Positions 26,347 to 34,519 of a stretch of DNA of 64,000 nt are shown here, one piece after another. The translations under genes were made by a program, and so were the position numbers. The notes beneath the pieces were generated by a model, which had not been told where the DNA came from, ran no database searches, and was given only the letters and a program-made list of their open reading frames with translations. Origin of the DNA: Pseudonocardia humida (GTDB lineage Bacteria > Actinomycetota > Actinomycetes > Mycobacteriales > Pseudonocardiaceae); assembly GCF_023898865.1 (NCBI RefSeq), contig NZ_JAGSOV010000050.1:38201-102200 (forward strand), read 5' to 3'. How positions within the stretch are numbered: position 1 is the stretch's first letter; each line of letters opens with the position of its first letter.

Positions 26347-27882
26347 TCATGAAGCCTGCTGTTGCTCGACATCCTGTTCAACGCCAGCCGGGCTACGCCC
26401 GAGATTTGGCAAGCGAGGCAATTCGTCGAAACCATCAGCACTCAGTGCACTTTTTAGCTGCTCGAGGAAATGTCGAGGATCACCTATGTAGGACCGCAGT
26501 GTGTCCACTGCGAGTTCGGGCTCAGCGGGTCTTCGCACAGCCGAGAGCTTGTTCACGATGACAGTCTTTACTGTTGCCATCGTGTTCATTTGCTCCCCCG
26601 TTATCTCTCCCATCTGCTGCATCGTGGGTCTGCGGCCGTAACAGACTCGCAGCTTGACGCCGGATATCTCAAGTATTGCGCGCCTCTGCGTCAGCCACGC
26701 GTGACGACTACTGCGCTCGCCGAGTCGTCGAAGGACGGCGCCGTAGCTTTCGATAATATTCTGGGCATACAGTCCGAACTGGGCGGGATCCCTCATCACT
26801 ACCAAGCGATTCAACTGCCTGATGTACTCCTCCCACTCGGTCGAGAGTCGAACACGTGCAATTTCTTGAATTCCCAGATCCAGCAGCGACGCTGTTTGAA
26901 GAGGGTTTAGTTTCTCAGAAAGCGTATCGAATGCAATTCGGGTCTTTAGCGTACGCTCCAGGTCGCCTGGGTCGACAACGTTGCTTGACCTGCGCTCTGG
27001 GACCGATTCGCGTAGGGCGGATCGGTGGAGCGTGTCGGCTGGCCTTAATGGCAGGCGATCGAGAAACTCGGGTAGCCCAGTATTGTACTGGAGATCGAAT
27101 AATTGCTTGAGCTCTGCAGCGAATGGCTTTGTGTTGTCGCATCGACCCAATGTTGGATCATCCCCTTCAGGGGTTATGAACTTCACGTACAGTTCTTGTC
27201 GAGTAACCCCGCGCTCCTTCTCGGTTTCAATCTTAATCGCGAACTCCTGGACTTTTCGGAGCACGGCTCGAAATTCCGGTATATCTGCTTCAGGAAAGCC
27301 GAGGTGTCGTGAGAACTCTGCCCCCCCTCCTCTCATCGCCCGCCCGGGTACGGTAAGGGCAAAGTGGTGAAAGCTCAGACCGAGCTTTTCCGTGAGGTCA
27401 GCATTCCGATTTTCGAACCAAGATAGCCGCAAACACGAAATCTCTTCAGCCTCTAGGCAGGCGCTCGTCCACGCCTCAAATCCTCCGCGAACCGTCTGGA
27501 CTTCCCTAGTGCGCTGGACTGGCGACTCTTCTTTGTAGAAGTACGGGATGATTGCTCTGTTATGGAGGAGTTTGACGAACGCTTTGCGGGCAGGACCATC
27601 TTGAGCGAAGTCCTGAATAATTGCGTGGTTGTTGTACAGGAAGGCTCGATTAACGACAACCTGTTTTGCGGTTAAAAGAGCTCGCAAGTATTCAGCTCGG
27701 ACCAGTTCGGACCGCTCGGCTGCGACATCTTCAAGCGATGAGCCCTTCCCTGTCATGTCTTTAAGAAGCTCCCGTGGAACCCATTGATTATCGAGGCACT
27801 GCGCTACAACGGCGACCTCGTCAAGGTTCTGGGGCTCGATCTTCTCAAAGTGGACACCTTGGTCTTCGCCGTACTCCGTCAT
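26347..27882 (-). CDS. Unknown 511-residue protein, lower-GC cargo
   Basis: One intact frame with ATG at 27882, clearly lower in GC than the transfer genes, with relaxed codon use. No domain is recognised. It is soluble, mixed alpha/beta, without signal peptide or membrane helices. Visible blocks are NRAFLYNNHAIIQDF, KLLHNRAIIPYFYKEESP, CLRLSWFENRNADLTEKLGL, a charged central helix (FAIKIETEKERGVTRQELYV) and a second half rich in Arg/Leu helices (WEEYIRQLNRLVVMRDPAQF). It stands alone, reading towards the left end of the element, a usual place for cargo such as defence genes. Function is not inferred beyond that. Confidence 0.7.
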   Translation of the reverse strand: MTEYGEDQGVHFEKIEPQNLDEVAVVAQCLDNQWVPRELLKDMTGKGSSLEDVAAERSELVRAEYLRALLTAKQVVVNRAFLYNNHAIIQDFAQDGPARKAFVKLLHNRAIIPYFYKEESPVQRTREVQTVRGGFEAWTSACLEAEEISCLRLSWFENRNADLTEKLGLSFHHFALTVPGRAMRGGGAEFSRHLGFPEADIPEFRAVLRKVQEFAIKIETEKERGVTRQELYVKFITPEGDDPTLGRCDNTKPFAAELKQLFDLQYNTGLPEFLDRLPLRPADTLHRSALRESVPERRSSNVVDPGDLERTLKTRIAFDTLSEKLNPLQTASLLDLGIQEIARVRLSTEWEEYIRQLNRLVVMRDPAQFGLYAQNIIESYGAVLRRLGERSSRHAWLTQRRAILEISGVKLRVCYGRRPTMQQMGEITGEQMNTMATVKTVIVNKLSAVRRPAEPELAVDTLRSYIGDPRHFLEQLKSALSADGFDELPRLPNLGRSPAGVEQDVEQQQAS

Positions 27883-28184
27883 GGAGCCTCCGCAATAGTG
27901 AGGTGCAGATCAATGGAGAGTCCGAGAAGGCTACCGTCACTTCTATGCGCTAGCAACCATGGTTAAATAGCTCGTAGTAACCGTCATGAGGGCTGTCGTG
28001 GGCCATCTGGGTGATGTTTTAGTCTGAATGTGGAATACTTTGTTACTCCACGATACATCACGGATGGGCACGCCACGGTACGCCAGCAGAAGCACGTGCG
28101 GGTAAGGAATTGGCCTGCTCGAAGTTGTAGGAAGTGTGGGGTTCCAGTCTAGCGTTTGACACGACTAAGCGGCATGATTGCAGT
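27883..28184. other. Divergent intergenic region, low GC
   Basis: Separates the 511-residue gene from the small membrane protein. A TTGACA box at 28156 is present, but no -10 element fits the chosen start. It probably holds promoters for both sides. Confidence 0.35.
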
Positions 28185-28670
28185 GTGTCGATTGACTGGG
28201 ACTCAGTGTCAGCTATTGCTGGAGCGTGCGGCTCCCTCATCGCTGGTGGGGCATTTATTGTTGCAGCTCTGACGCTAAAGCGGGAAAGCGGGCGCTGGCG
28301 CGAAGATCGAGAGACGGCAATAGCCGATCGTCAGCAGGCCGAGCAGGCGCTTGCATCGGTGGTATCTGTCGTTACGGAACCCTCCGGAGGGGGGCGAGCT
28401 CAAGTGTGCGTCTCAAACGACGGCGACGGGTCCATCTTTGACGTACGACTAAGTTCCCAAAGTGGAGCGCGCCTCCTGAGTCGGTCAGACGCACTGGGTC
28501 TAGGCGAAAGCATTAGACGTCTAGGCCCGGGAGAAAAGGTTCACTATACCTTCGAGACGCTACCCGGCGAGGAGGACTTCACGCAGCCGCTTGTTGTCTT
28601 CATTGATAGCTCGGGCCGCCGTTGGCGACGCAATGGATTGGCGCCGCCGCAACGCGTAATCATCGAGTGA
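28185..28670 (+). CDS. Small membrane-anchored protein of unknown function
   Basis: GTG at 28185 was chosen to begin just before the membrane helix; an earlier ATG at 28134 adds an unlikely N-terminus. The 161-residue product has one helix (VSAIAGACGSLIAGGAFIVA), a charged coiled segment (KRESGRWREDRETAIADRQQ), and a C-terminal beta-rich domain (VVSVVTEPSGGGRAQVCVSN, GEKVHYTFETLPG) that resembles an immunoglobulin-like fold in pattern only. Low GC marks it as cargo. It precedes a Nudix gene by 53 bases. Confidence 0.6.
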   Translation: MSIDWDSVSAIAGACGSLIAGGAFIVAALTLKRESGRWREDRETAIADRQQAEQALASVVSVVTEPSGGGRAQVCVSNDGDGSIFDVRLSSQSGARLLSRSDALGLGESIRRLGPGEKVHYTFETLPGEEDFTQPLVVFIDSSGRRWRRNGLAPPQRVIIE

Positions 28671-28723
28671 AGGTGCGGTAGTTAAGCTCGCAAGATCTCG
28701 AACGTGGAGCGCCTTCTGCTACG

Positions 28724-29389
28724 ATGCATCATGTGACAGATGATGGCTCTCCTGCTGTGGAATCCCCCGCATTCTCGCATGATCCGTGGGTTCAGATTTT
28801 TATCGACCCAGACGAGAGCGGAGGAGCAGGATTTATTCGAATAGTAGAAAGCGGCGGCATTCCCGGTGTAGCCATTCTTCCAATTTCTGGCGACCGGATT
28901 GGGCTCGTGACAAATCGGCGACGTCCGATCAAGTGTGACAGTTTGGAGATTCCAAGAGGGTTTGGTGGTGATTCTGCCACCTCGGCCGAGGACGCTGTTC
29001 GAGAACTCGTTGAAGAGACAGGAATTCAGTTCGACGATAAGGTCGATAGCTTGCGTCGCATAGGTTCTGTTTGGCCCAACAACGGGCTCCTGGCTGCTGA
29101 GCCAATCCTCTATGTTGTCTTGATTGGTCGCAATCAGCCGTCGAGTCCAAGAGACACCGCGGAGATTAAGAAGTTCTCCTGGTACGAACTTGACGATGTA
29201 ATGCGTTTAATTGCGGCAGATAAGATCAAGGACTCCTTCACTCACTCGGCAGTTCTGAGGGCAGTTCTTATGGGCTACATTGATGCTTCCAGGCTTGACA
29301 GGGGTGCCACACCCTCAAAAATACGAGTTCGTCCTCAGGCTTCTGATTTACGTGCAGAGGACTCGTCTTCCGATTTACGCATTGAATGA
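28724..29389 (+). CDS. Nudix hydrolase (ADP-ribose pyrophosphatase-like), cargo
   Basis: A 221-residue protein with ATG at 28724 (GTG at 28733 possible). The Nudix helix AVRELVEETGIQ carries the metal-binding REL-EE block, but the upstream Glu expected in G-x5-E is an Ala, so the box is not perfect. The sequence IPRGFGGDSA and the following GSVWPNNGLLAAEPILYVV resemble ADP-ribose and nucleoside-diphosphate-sugar hydrolases. The last 40 residues are polar and without likeness. Lower GC than the transfer genes. Confidence 0.75.
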   Translation: MHHVTDDGSPAVESPAFSHDPWVQIFIDPDESGGAGFIRIVESGGIPGVAILPISGDRIGLVTNRRRPIKCDSLEIPRGFGGDSATSAEDAVRELVEETGIQFDDKVDSLRRIGSVWPNNGLLAAEPILYVVLIGRNQPSSPRDTAEIKKFSWYELDDVMRLIAADKIKDSFTHSAVLRAVLMGYIDASRLDRGATPSKIRVRPQASDLRAEDSSSDLRIE

Positions 29390-29553
29390 GTTGCAGCACT
29401 GTAGTAACAACCAGTGCGACGGTGCGCAAGCACCGGTGATTCGTCGTTGAGTAAAACGGAATGCAATTTCGCAGAGAACGTTGGCGCATACGTCAGATTC
29501 TGAATTGACCAAAGTTGATATTGCCGAACTCTAGGTGGACCGGTCCGATGCTG

Positions 29554-30015
29554 TCAGTTTGACGACCGAGGCGGGCGGCCATGTTCCAAGTACGCGGACT
29601 GGCTATCGACTGTCGAGCGAATGCGCTCTGAGATTCGGCTCAGGACAAAGTTGTCTAGTTCATCGCGGTGAACCCACTGCCACTTGTCCAACTCCTTGCC
29701 ATCTAGCTGAATCCGGTGCTCGTCGTCACCAAGAGGGCCGCAATCGAAGAGGAACAAGAGCTTGTCGCCCTCGGCCTCGCTCGGCGCCCAGTCGACAGAG
29801 AGTAGGCGGCGCGGCATACGATCGAGCCGTAGCTCTTCGGCGACCTCTCGACGGCACGCCGCGGCCGGCGACTCGCCGCGTTCGACATAGCCACCGGGAA
29901 CGTCCCAGGTGTCCTTGTAGGTTGGATGAACGAGGAGGACGCGCCCGTCGTCGTCGAAGAACAGCGCGCCGGCGGCGACCCGGGGAGTCGCGAAGGTGTC
30001 GCTCGGATCGGTCAC
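29554..30015 (-). CDS. Nudix hydrolase next to the element's regulator (Pif-like candidate)
   Basis: A 153-residue protein with GTG at 30015. The Nudix box is well kept: G-YVERG-E-SPAAACR-REVAEELRL, with Arg in place of the final Gly. It begins with PRVAAGALFFDDDGRVLLVH, as in NTP and sugar-nucleotide hydrolases. It follows the XRE regulator by 22 bases on the same strand, so the two form one operon. In pSAM2-type actinomycete elements a Nudix protein, Pif, blocks transfer into cells that already hold the element. A similar role is possible here but not shown. Confidence 0.8.
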   Translation of the reverse strand: MTDPSDTFATPRVAAGALFFDDDGRVLLVHPTYKDTWDVPGGYVERGESPAAACRREVAEELRLDRMPRRLLSVDWAPSEAEGDKLLFLFDCGPLGDDEHRIQLDGKELDKWQWVHRDELDNFVLSRISERIRSTVDSQSAYLEHGRPPRSSN

Positions 30016-30037
30016 CGGTAGAGCGTACGGCCGAGCC

Positions 30038-31267
30038 TCAGGTCAGGTGCAGGCGCTGTGCGAGCTGCTCCAGGGCGATGCTGCGCGGCCCGCGCGCAGT
30101 CCGGATCCAGTTCAGCACCAGCTGTCGGCTGATGGCATGGTGCCGAATCTGCTCGGGCGCCAGCTGCTCAGCATCAAGCAGGACGGCGAGCGCGTCGTCT
30201 CTGCGGTTGCGAGCGGTGTAGGCGCGAGCAGTCTCGATGGCGTGCCGGACGCGCCGCTCGGTGGGAAGGCCGGTGGTCTCGATGCGTGGCGCGAGGTCGA
30301 CCGCGACCTGGACGTCGCCCAGCTCCATAGCCGTGGTCATCCGGTGGATGGCGACGTTCGTCGGTCCGAAGGCGGTCCACATCGCGTTGGCGTCCCGGCC
30401 GAGCTGGCTCGCGCTGTCGTGCGCCTCGCGGAGGAACGAGGTGACGGACCCGCGGTCGTCGGCCCGCGCAGCAGCCACGGCGCCGTTCAGGAAGAGCGTG
30501 CCGTAGACCGACAGCAGCGCGTCGTCCGCGCGGGAGCTGAGGTGCGGCTCCAGGACGCTGGCGGCGGCCTCGGTGAGCTGGACGCTGGCGGCGAAGCGGC
30601 CGGTCGAGTGCAGCGCGTGAGCCACCGATCGGAATAGCGAGCCGAGCACGACGGCGTTGTCCGCCTGCTGCGCCGCCGCGAGCCCGCGCTCGGACGCGAT
30701 CCACGCCAGGTCCGTCTCGCCGAGCTTGGTGAGCACCGAGACCGCGGACTGGTAAGCGAGCGCCAGCAATGCGTGCGCGCGATTTGAATCGGATGCGTCA
30801 ATGGTGCTGACCGCGTGCAGCGCATCGGACAGCACAAGGGGCGCGCGGCCGGCGACATAGCCGTACCGGCTCGACTGGTAGGCGTCGAATACCTGGGAGA
30901 CGTCGCGCTCGACAGCGTCGAGGCTCGGTGGTTCTCCATCGGGCGTTGCGACCGCGAGTAGCGGGGTGAGTTGGCTGTAGTCCATGAGGACGGCGCGCAG
31001 GGCGGGGACCGTCCGGACGCCGCTGTCGGAGGTCCAGTCGAGCAGCGTCGGCTCGCCGACAAGATCGCCGATGGTCACGTCCAGCGCCTCGGCGATGCGC
31101 CTGATCACGGACAGTCTGTCCAGCTCAATGCGGTTGTTCTCGACCCGGCTGAGCCAGTCCTCCGTACGGCCGACGAGGCCGGCGAGCACCAGCTGCGACT
31201 GCCCGCGCCGCCGTCGGTAGAAGGCGATCCGCTCGCCGATGGTCATCTTCTCGGTCATCCCGCGCAT
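30038..31267 (-). CDS. XRE-family regulator with TPR-like C-terminal region
   Basis: ATG at 31267 lies nine bases after GGGGGAGG; earlier TTG at 31276 is the alternative. The 409-residue protein starts with a Cro/CI-type HTH (IGERIAFYRRRRGQSQLVLA, GLVGRTEDWLSRVENNRIEL) followed by about 330 residues of helical repeats (HALLALAYQSAVSVLTKLGE, DLAWIASERGLAAAQQADNA), a tetratricopeptide-like sensor of the kind that binds peptides in Rap/Rgg/PlcR systems or simply mediates dimerisation. It is divergent from the excisionase and transfer genes, so it probably controls excision and transfer. A palindrome lies between them. Confidence 0.8.
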   Translation of the reverse strand: MRGMTEKMTIGERIAFYRRRRGQSQLVLAGLVGRTEDWLSRVENNRIELDRLSVIRRIAEALDVTIGDLVGEPTLLDWTSDSGVRTVPALRAVLMDYSQLTPLLAVATPDGEPPSLDAVERDVSQVFDAYQSSRYGYVAGRAPLVLSDALHAVSTIDASDSNRAHALLALAYQSAVSVLTKLGETDLAWIASERGLAAAQQADNAVVLGSLFRSVAHALHSTGRFAASVQLTEAAASVLEPHLSSRADDALLSVYGTLFLNGAVAAARADDRGSVTSFLREAHDSASQLGRDANAMWTAFGPTNVAIHRMTTAMELGDVQVAVDLAPRIETTGLPTERRVRHAIETARAYTARNRRDDALAVLLDAEQLAPEQIRHHAISRQLVLNWIRTARGPRSIALEQLAQRLHLT

Positions 31268-31300
31268 GCCGATCAACCTCCCCCGAGTCCGAGGAACGAC

Positions 31301-31319
31301 CCCGGAATTTTCTTCCGGG
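31301..31319. promoter_or_regulatory. Palindrome CCCGGAA-N5-TTCCGGG, candidate operator
   Basis: A perfect seven-base inverted repeat with a five-base centre (TTTTC) between the XRE gene and the divergent excisionase gene. Its N5 spacing is the same as that of the paired operators before the excisionase of element 1, but the arms differ. Confidence 0.6.
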
Positions 31320-31392
31320 TCCTTGTCCTGAACCGCCCTGAGGCTAGCCGTGGAGGCTCACAGGGAGCCGTGGTTTCACGGAGGAGACACAG

Positions 31393-31659
31393 ATGGAGGA
31401 ACGTCCGAAGATCGAGAACGGAGGCGAGGAGCCGCGGTTCTACAGCGTGGCTCAGGCGGCTCGGCTGATCGGCACAGCACCGGTCACGCTGTACCGCGCC
31501 ATTCGCGATGGTGAGTTCCCGGCGATCCGCATCCGGGGCCGGCTGATAGTGCCGGCGAAGGCGATCGAGGCGATGGCGGACGCCGCGGTGGCCGCGGGCG
31601 GGACCGTCGACCTGGCCGACGCCGACTTCGTCGTGGTCCAGCGCGGGGCGGAGGGCTGA
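31393..31659 (+). CDS. Excisionase-type helix-turn-helix protein of element 2
   Basis: An 88-residue protein behind GGAGGAG. FYSVAQAARLIGTAPVTLYR and AIRDGEFPAIRIRGRLIVPA form the winged HTH of Xis/MerR-type proteins, closely like the protein at 25143. Oddly it is about 19 kb away from the integrase within the integrated element, at the head of the transfer operon, so excision and transfer would be switched on together. When the element is circular the integrase and left end come together but the excisionase stays remote. Confidence 0.8.
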   Translation: MEERPKIENGGEEPRFYSVAQAARLIGTAPVTLYRAIRDGEFPAIRIRGRLIVPAKAIEAMADAAVAAGGTVDLADADFVVVQRGAEG

Positions 31660-31662
31660 CCC

Positions 31663-31935
31663 GTGGACAGCGTCGGAGTGCTGATCTTCTTCGCGATCGT
31701 GGGCGCGGTCATCTGCGCCAAGACGCGGGTGGCGGCCGGTGCGGTGATCTTCTCGCTGATCGCGATCGTGCTGTTCATCGCCACGCCGGCCGGTGCCGGG
31801 CTGCCCCAGGCACTTTCGGCCTTCCTGTCCGCCGTTGATCACGCCGCGAGTCCGGCGCTGACCGACGGCGGCGCGGACGCGGCTGACGGGACGGGTGTGG
31901 TGCAGCGGGTCGAGGGTTCGGGAGCGGTCGGATGA
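31663..31935 (+). CDS. Small membrane protein of the transfer operon
   Basis: A 90-residue protein with GTG at 31663, three bases after the excisionase stop. Two hydrophobic helices (SVGVLIFFAIVGAVICA and GAVIFSLIAIVLFIATPAG) are followed by an acidic Ala/Asp-rich tail. Such small membrane proteins are common in conjugative operons of actinomycete plasmids. Its stop overlaps the next start (ATGA). Confidence 0.7.
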   Translation: MDSVGVLIFFAIVGAVICAKTRVAAGAVIFSLIAIVLFIATPAGAGLPQALSAFLSAVDHAASPALTDGGADAADGTGVVQRVEGSGAVG

Positions 31936-32555
31936 GCGCCCCGACCAGCAGGGACGACGGCGGCCGTGCGGGGTTGGACTGGCGCCAGTGGGCTGCGTGT
32001 CAGGACGTGGACCCGGAGCTGTTCGTCCCGTCGACGGAGTCCGGCCCGGCCTGCGACGAGCAGGTAAGCGTGGCCAAGGCCGTCTGCGACCGCTGTCCGG
32101 TGCGCGCGCAGTGCCTGGCTGAGGCCCTGGTTCGGATGCCCTACGGGATCGCTGGCGGGCTGACCGAGCACGAGCGGCGGCGCCTGGCCCACCGCCAGGG
32201 CCGCACGCGGTGGGTGCGGACGTGCGACGTGGACGTCGAGGAGATCGCCCGGGTCGGCACCGGCGGTGAGGTCGAGGCCGCGGGGCGGGCGTTGCTCGCG
32301 TCCGGGCGGGCGCCGCGTGAGGTGGCGCGGCGCTGCGAGGTCAGTGTGCGCACCGCGCAGCGCTGGGCGGCGGCGTGCCGCTCGGTCCGGGCGGTCGGGC
32401 TGGCCATGGTGGTGCTGGGCCTGCTGCTGGGTGGGTGGAGGTTGGTGTGCTCGTGCGAGTGCATGACCTGCGCGCTGGGTCAGCACTGCGGCGCCTGCCG
32501 CACCGGCACCCACCGCCCCGCCCACTCCGGCACCGGTGGGAGGTGGCAGCGGTGA
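31932..32555 (+). CDS. WhiB-like iron-sulfur protein fused to an HTH and a Cys-rich hydrophobic tail
   Basis: A 207-residue protein. Residues 15-80 match WhiB: WAACQDVDPELFVP, then CDRCPVRAQCLAEAL and the GIAGGLTEHERR turn, giving the four cluster cysteines (an extra Cys is in ACDEQV). Residues 115-150 form a homeodomain-like HTH (LASGRAPREVARRCEVSVRT). A hydrophobic helix (AVGLAMVVLGLLLGGWRLV) and CSCECMTCALGQHCGAC follow. Normal WhiB proteins end soon after the first domain. It may sense redox or nitric oxide and control the transfer operon, possibly at the membrane (inference). Its stop overlaps the start of the coupling ATPase gene. Confidence 0.75.
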   Translation: MSAPTSRDDGGRAGLDWRQWAACQDVDPELFVPSTESGPACDEQVSVAKAVCDRCPVRAQCLAEALVRMPYGIAGGLTEHERRRLAHRQGRTRWVRTCDVDVEEIARVGTGGEVEAAGRALLASGRAPREVARRCEVSVRTAQRWAAACRSVRAVGLAMVVLGLLLGGWRLVCSCECMTCALGQHCGACRTGTHRPAHSGTGGRWQR

Positions 32556-34519
32556 TCGCGCTGCTCGTCGTCCTGCTCGCGCTGGTGGTCGTGTCCGGGG
32601 TGATGTGGCGCCGCGGTGCCCGGCTGATCGCCACCGCAGCGGCAGGGCTGGCGCTGCTGCCGGGCTGGGCGCTGCTGCAACGGCTGTCATGGCCGGTACT
32701 GGTCTTCGCAGCCGCGGTCGTGGGGGTGGGGTTGTGGCTGCGCTGGGGGCGGACCGCGGCGACGGTGACCCGGTGGGGCGCCCGGGCCCGGCGCAAGGCC
32801 GGGGTGGCGTCCCCGGTCGACATCCTGCGTGGGGCCAGTGGTCCGGCGATGCGGCGCAAGGCCGCCACCGTCCGTCCGTCGCTGTCGGGGTTGTCGCGGT
32901 GGGAGCGGTGGCGGTTGCCGGTCGTGGAGGTCGGGGTGCTGCTGTGCCGGACCGGGTGGTTGCGGGTGTGGGCGGCGGTCGAGGACGTCGTCGTGGCCTT
33001 CGGTGGTCCGCGGGTGGGGAAGTCGGCGTGGTTGGCGGGGCGGATCATCGACGCCCCCGGCGCCGCCCTGGTCACGAGCACTCGCACCGACCTGTACGAG
33101 GTGACCCATGAGCTGCGGGCCGGGCGGGGTCCGGTGTTCGTGTTCAACGCCGTCGGTCTGGCCGGACTCCCCTCGACGGTCACGTTCGATCCGTTGACCG
33201 GGTGCACCGACCCGATCACCGCCGCCGAGCGCGCCACGGACCTGCTCGCCGCCGGGGCCCGCGGCGGGTCCGGTGATCGGGAGTACTGGGAGGCGCAGGC
33301 GCGCCGGGTGCTGGCCGCGTTGCTGCACGCCGCCGCGCTCGGCGGCAGGCTGATGCGCGACGTGTTGGCGTGGGTGGCCGACCCGGAGCGGGCCGGCCGG
33401 GAGGTCGTCGCCCTGCTGCGGAAGTCCTCGGAGCCGGCGTTCGAGCAGGACGTGCTCCAGTTCGTCACCACCAACGAGCGCACCCGCACGTCGATCACCT
33501 CGACGATCATGCCCGCGCTGGGGTGGCTGACCTCCCCGGCCGCGTCCGCCGCCGCCGCCCCGGGACGCTCGCTGGACGTCGGTGAGGTGTTGCGTTCGCG
33601 CGCGACGCTGTACTTGCTGGGGGCGGAGGAGACCCAGGCCGCGCCCCTGGTCACGGCGCTGACGGGGCACATCGCCCGGGAGGCCCGCCGCTTGGCCGCG
33701 TTCCAGCCCGCCGGCAGGCTCGACCCGCCGCTGGGTCTGTTCTTGGACGAGGCCGCCCTGATCAGCCCGGTGCCGTTGCAGTCGTGGACGGCGGACATGG
33801 GTGGGCGTGGGGTGACGATCGTGGCCTGTTTCCAGTCCCGCGCCCAGCTGCTGGCCCGCTACGGGGAGCACGATGCGGCGACGATCCTGAACAACACCGG
33901 CGCCGTGCTGGTGTTCGGGGGCACCCGGGACCGGGCGGATCTGGAGTTCTGGTCCACCCTCGCGGGTGAGCGGGATGAGAACGTGCTGACCACCGACCTG
34001 CACGGGCGGGTCGCGTCGCGGTCGGTGCGCAAGGTGCCGGTGTTGGCGCCGGCGCAGATCGCGAACCTGCCCGCCGGTCAGGTGGTGGTGATCCGCCGCG
34101 GCCTGGCCCCGGTGATCGGCCGCGCCGAGGCCGTCTGGCGCCGCGCGGATGTCCGCGAGCTGGCCCGCGCGCGGCGGTGGGCGGCGGGGGAGCTGACCTG
34201 GCTGCAGACTCAGGCCGCCCGGCGGGTGTGGCTGGGGCGGCTGCACACGATGGGTGTGCAGGCCCGCGCGGCGGTGCGTGGGTGGGTGGCGCGGCACCGG
34301 TGGGAGCGCCAGGACCTGCTCGGTGCCGTGTGGTCGGGGTCTGTGATGGTGGCTGGTCGGGTGGTGCGGGAGCGGTGCAGCTTCTGCGGCGATCTGGTTG
34401 AGGCCGTCGAGGTGGTCGGGCGTGCTGCTGGGGTGGTGATCTGCGGGGACTGCGACTCCGCCGCGGACCCCGTCCACCCGGTCGGGGGGTCGGCGGGTCA
34501 GCCGGCGGGTGGTGCGTGA
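32552..34519 (+). CDS. TraG/TraD-like type IV coupling ATPase with zinc ribbon
   Basis: A 655-residue protein; GTG at 32552 follows GGGAGGTGG. Two N-terminal membrane helices (1-75) precede the motor: Walker A FGGPRVGKSAWL near 150-160, Walker B LGLFLDEAAL near 399, then GRGVTIVACFQSRAQL and the TraM-recognition-type region with NNTGAVLVFGGTRD. The C-terminus has CSFCGDLVEAVEV...ICGDCD, a zinc ribbon absent from most relatives. It should couple the relaxase-DNA complex to a membrane channel. It is the only transport ATPase found in the element. The stop overlaps the next ATG. Confidence 0.85.
   Translation: MIALLVVLLALVVVSGVMWRRGARLIATAAAGLALLPGWALLQRLSWPVLVFAAAVVGVGLWLRWGRTAATVTRWGARARRKAGVASPVDILRGASGPAMRRKAATVRPSLSGLSRWERWRLPVVEVGVLLCRTGWLRVWAAVEDVVVAFGGPRVGKSAWLAGRIIDAPGAALVTSTRTDLYEVTHELRAGRGPVFVFNAVGLAGLPSTVTFDPLTGCTDPITAAERATDLLAAGARGGSGDREYWEAQARRVLAALLHAAALGGRLMRDVLAWVADPERAGREVVALLRKSSEPAFEQDVLQFVTTNERTRTSITSTIMPALGWLTSPAASAAAAPGRSLDVGEVLRSRATLYLLGAEETQAAPLVTALTGHIAREARRLAAFQPAGRLDPPLGLFLDEAALISPVPLQSWTADMGGRGVTIVACFQSRAQLLARYGEHDAATILNNTGAVLVFGGTRDRADLEFWSTLAGERDENVLTTDLHGRVASRSVRKVPVLAPAQIANLPAGQVVVIRRGLAPVIGRAEAVWRRADVRELARARRWAAGELTWLQTQAARRVWLGRLHTMGVQARAAVRGWVARHRWERQDLLGAVWSGSVMVAGRVVRERCSFCGDLVEAVEVVGRAAGVVICGDCDSAADPVHPVGGSAGQPAGGA

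Noticed and set aside
28156..28184. TTGACA box as promoter of the small membrane protein gene
   Set aside because: The only -10 at proper spacing would touch the start codon, and its sequence is poor.
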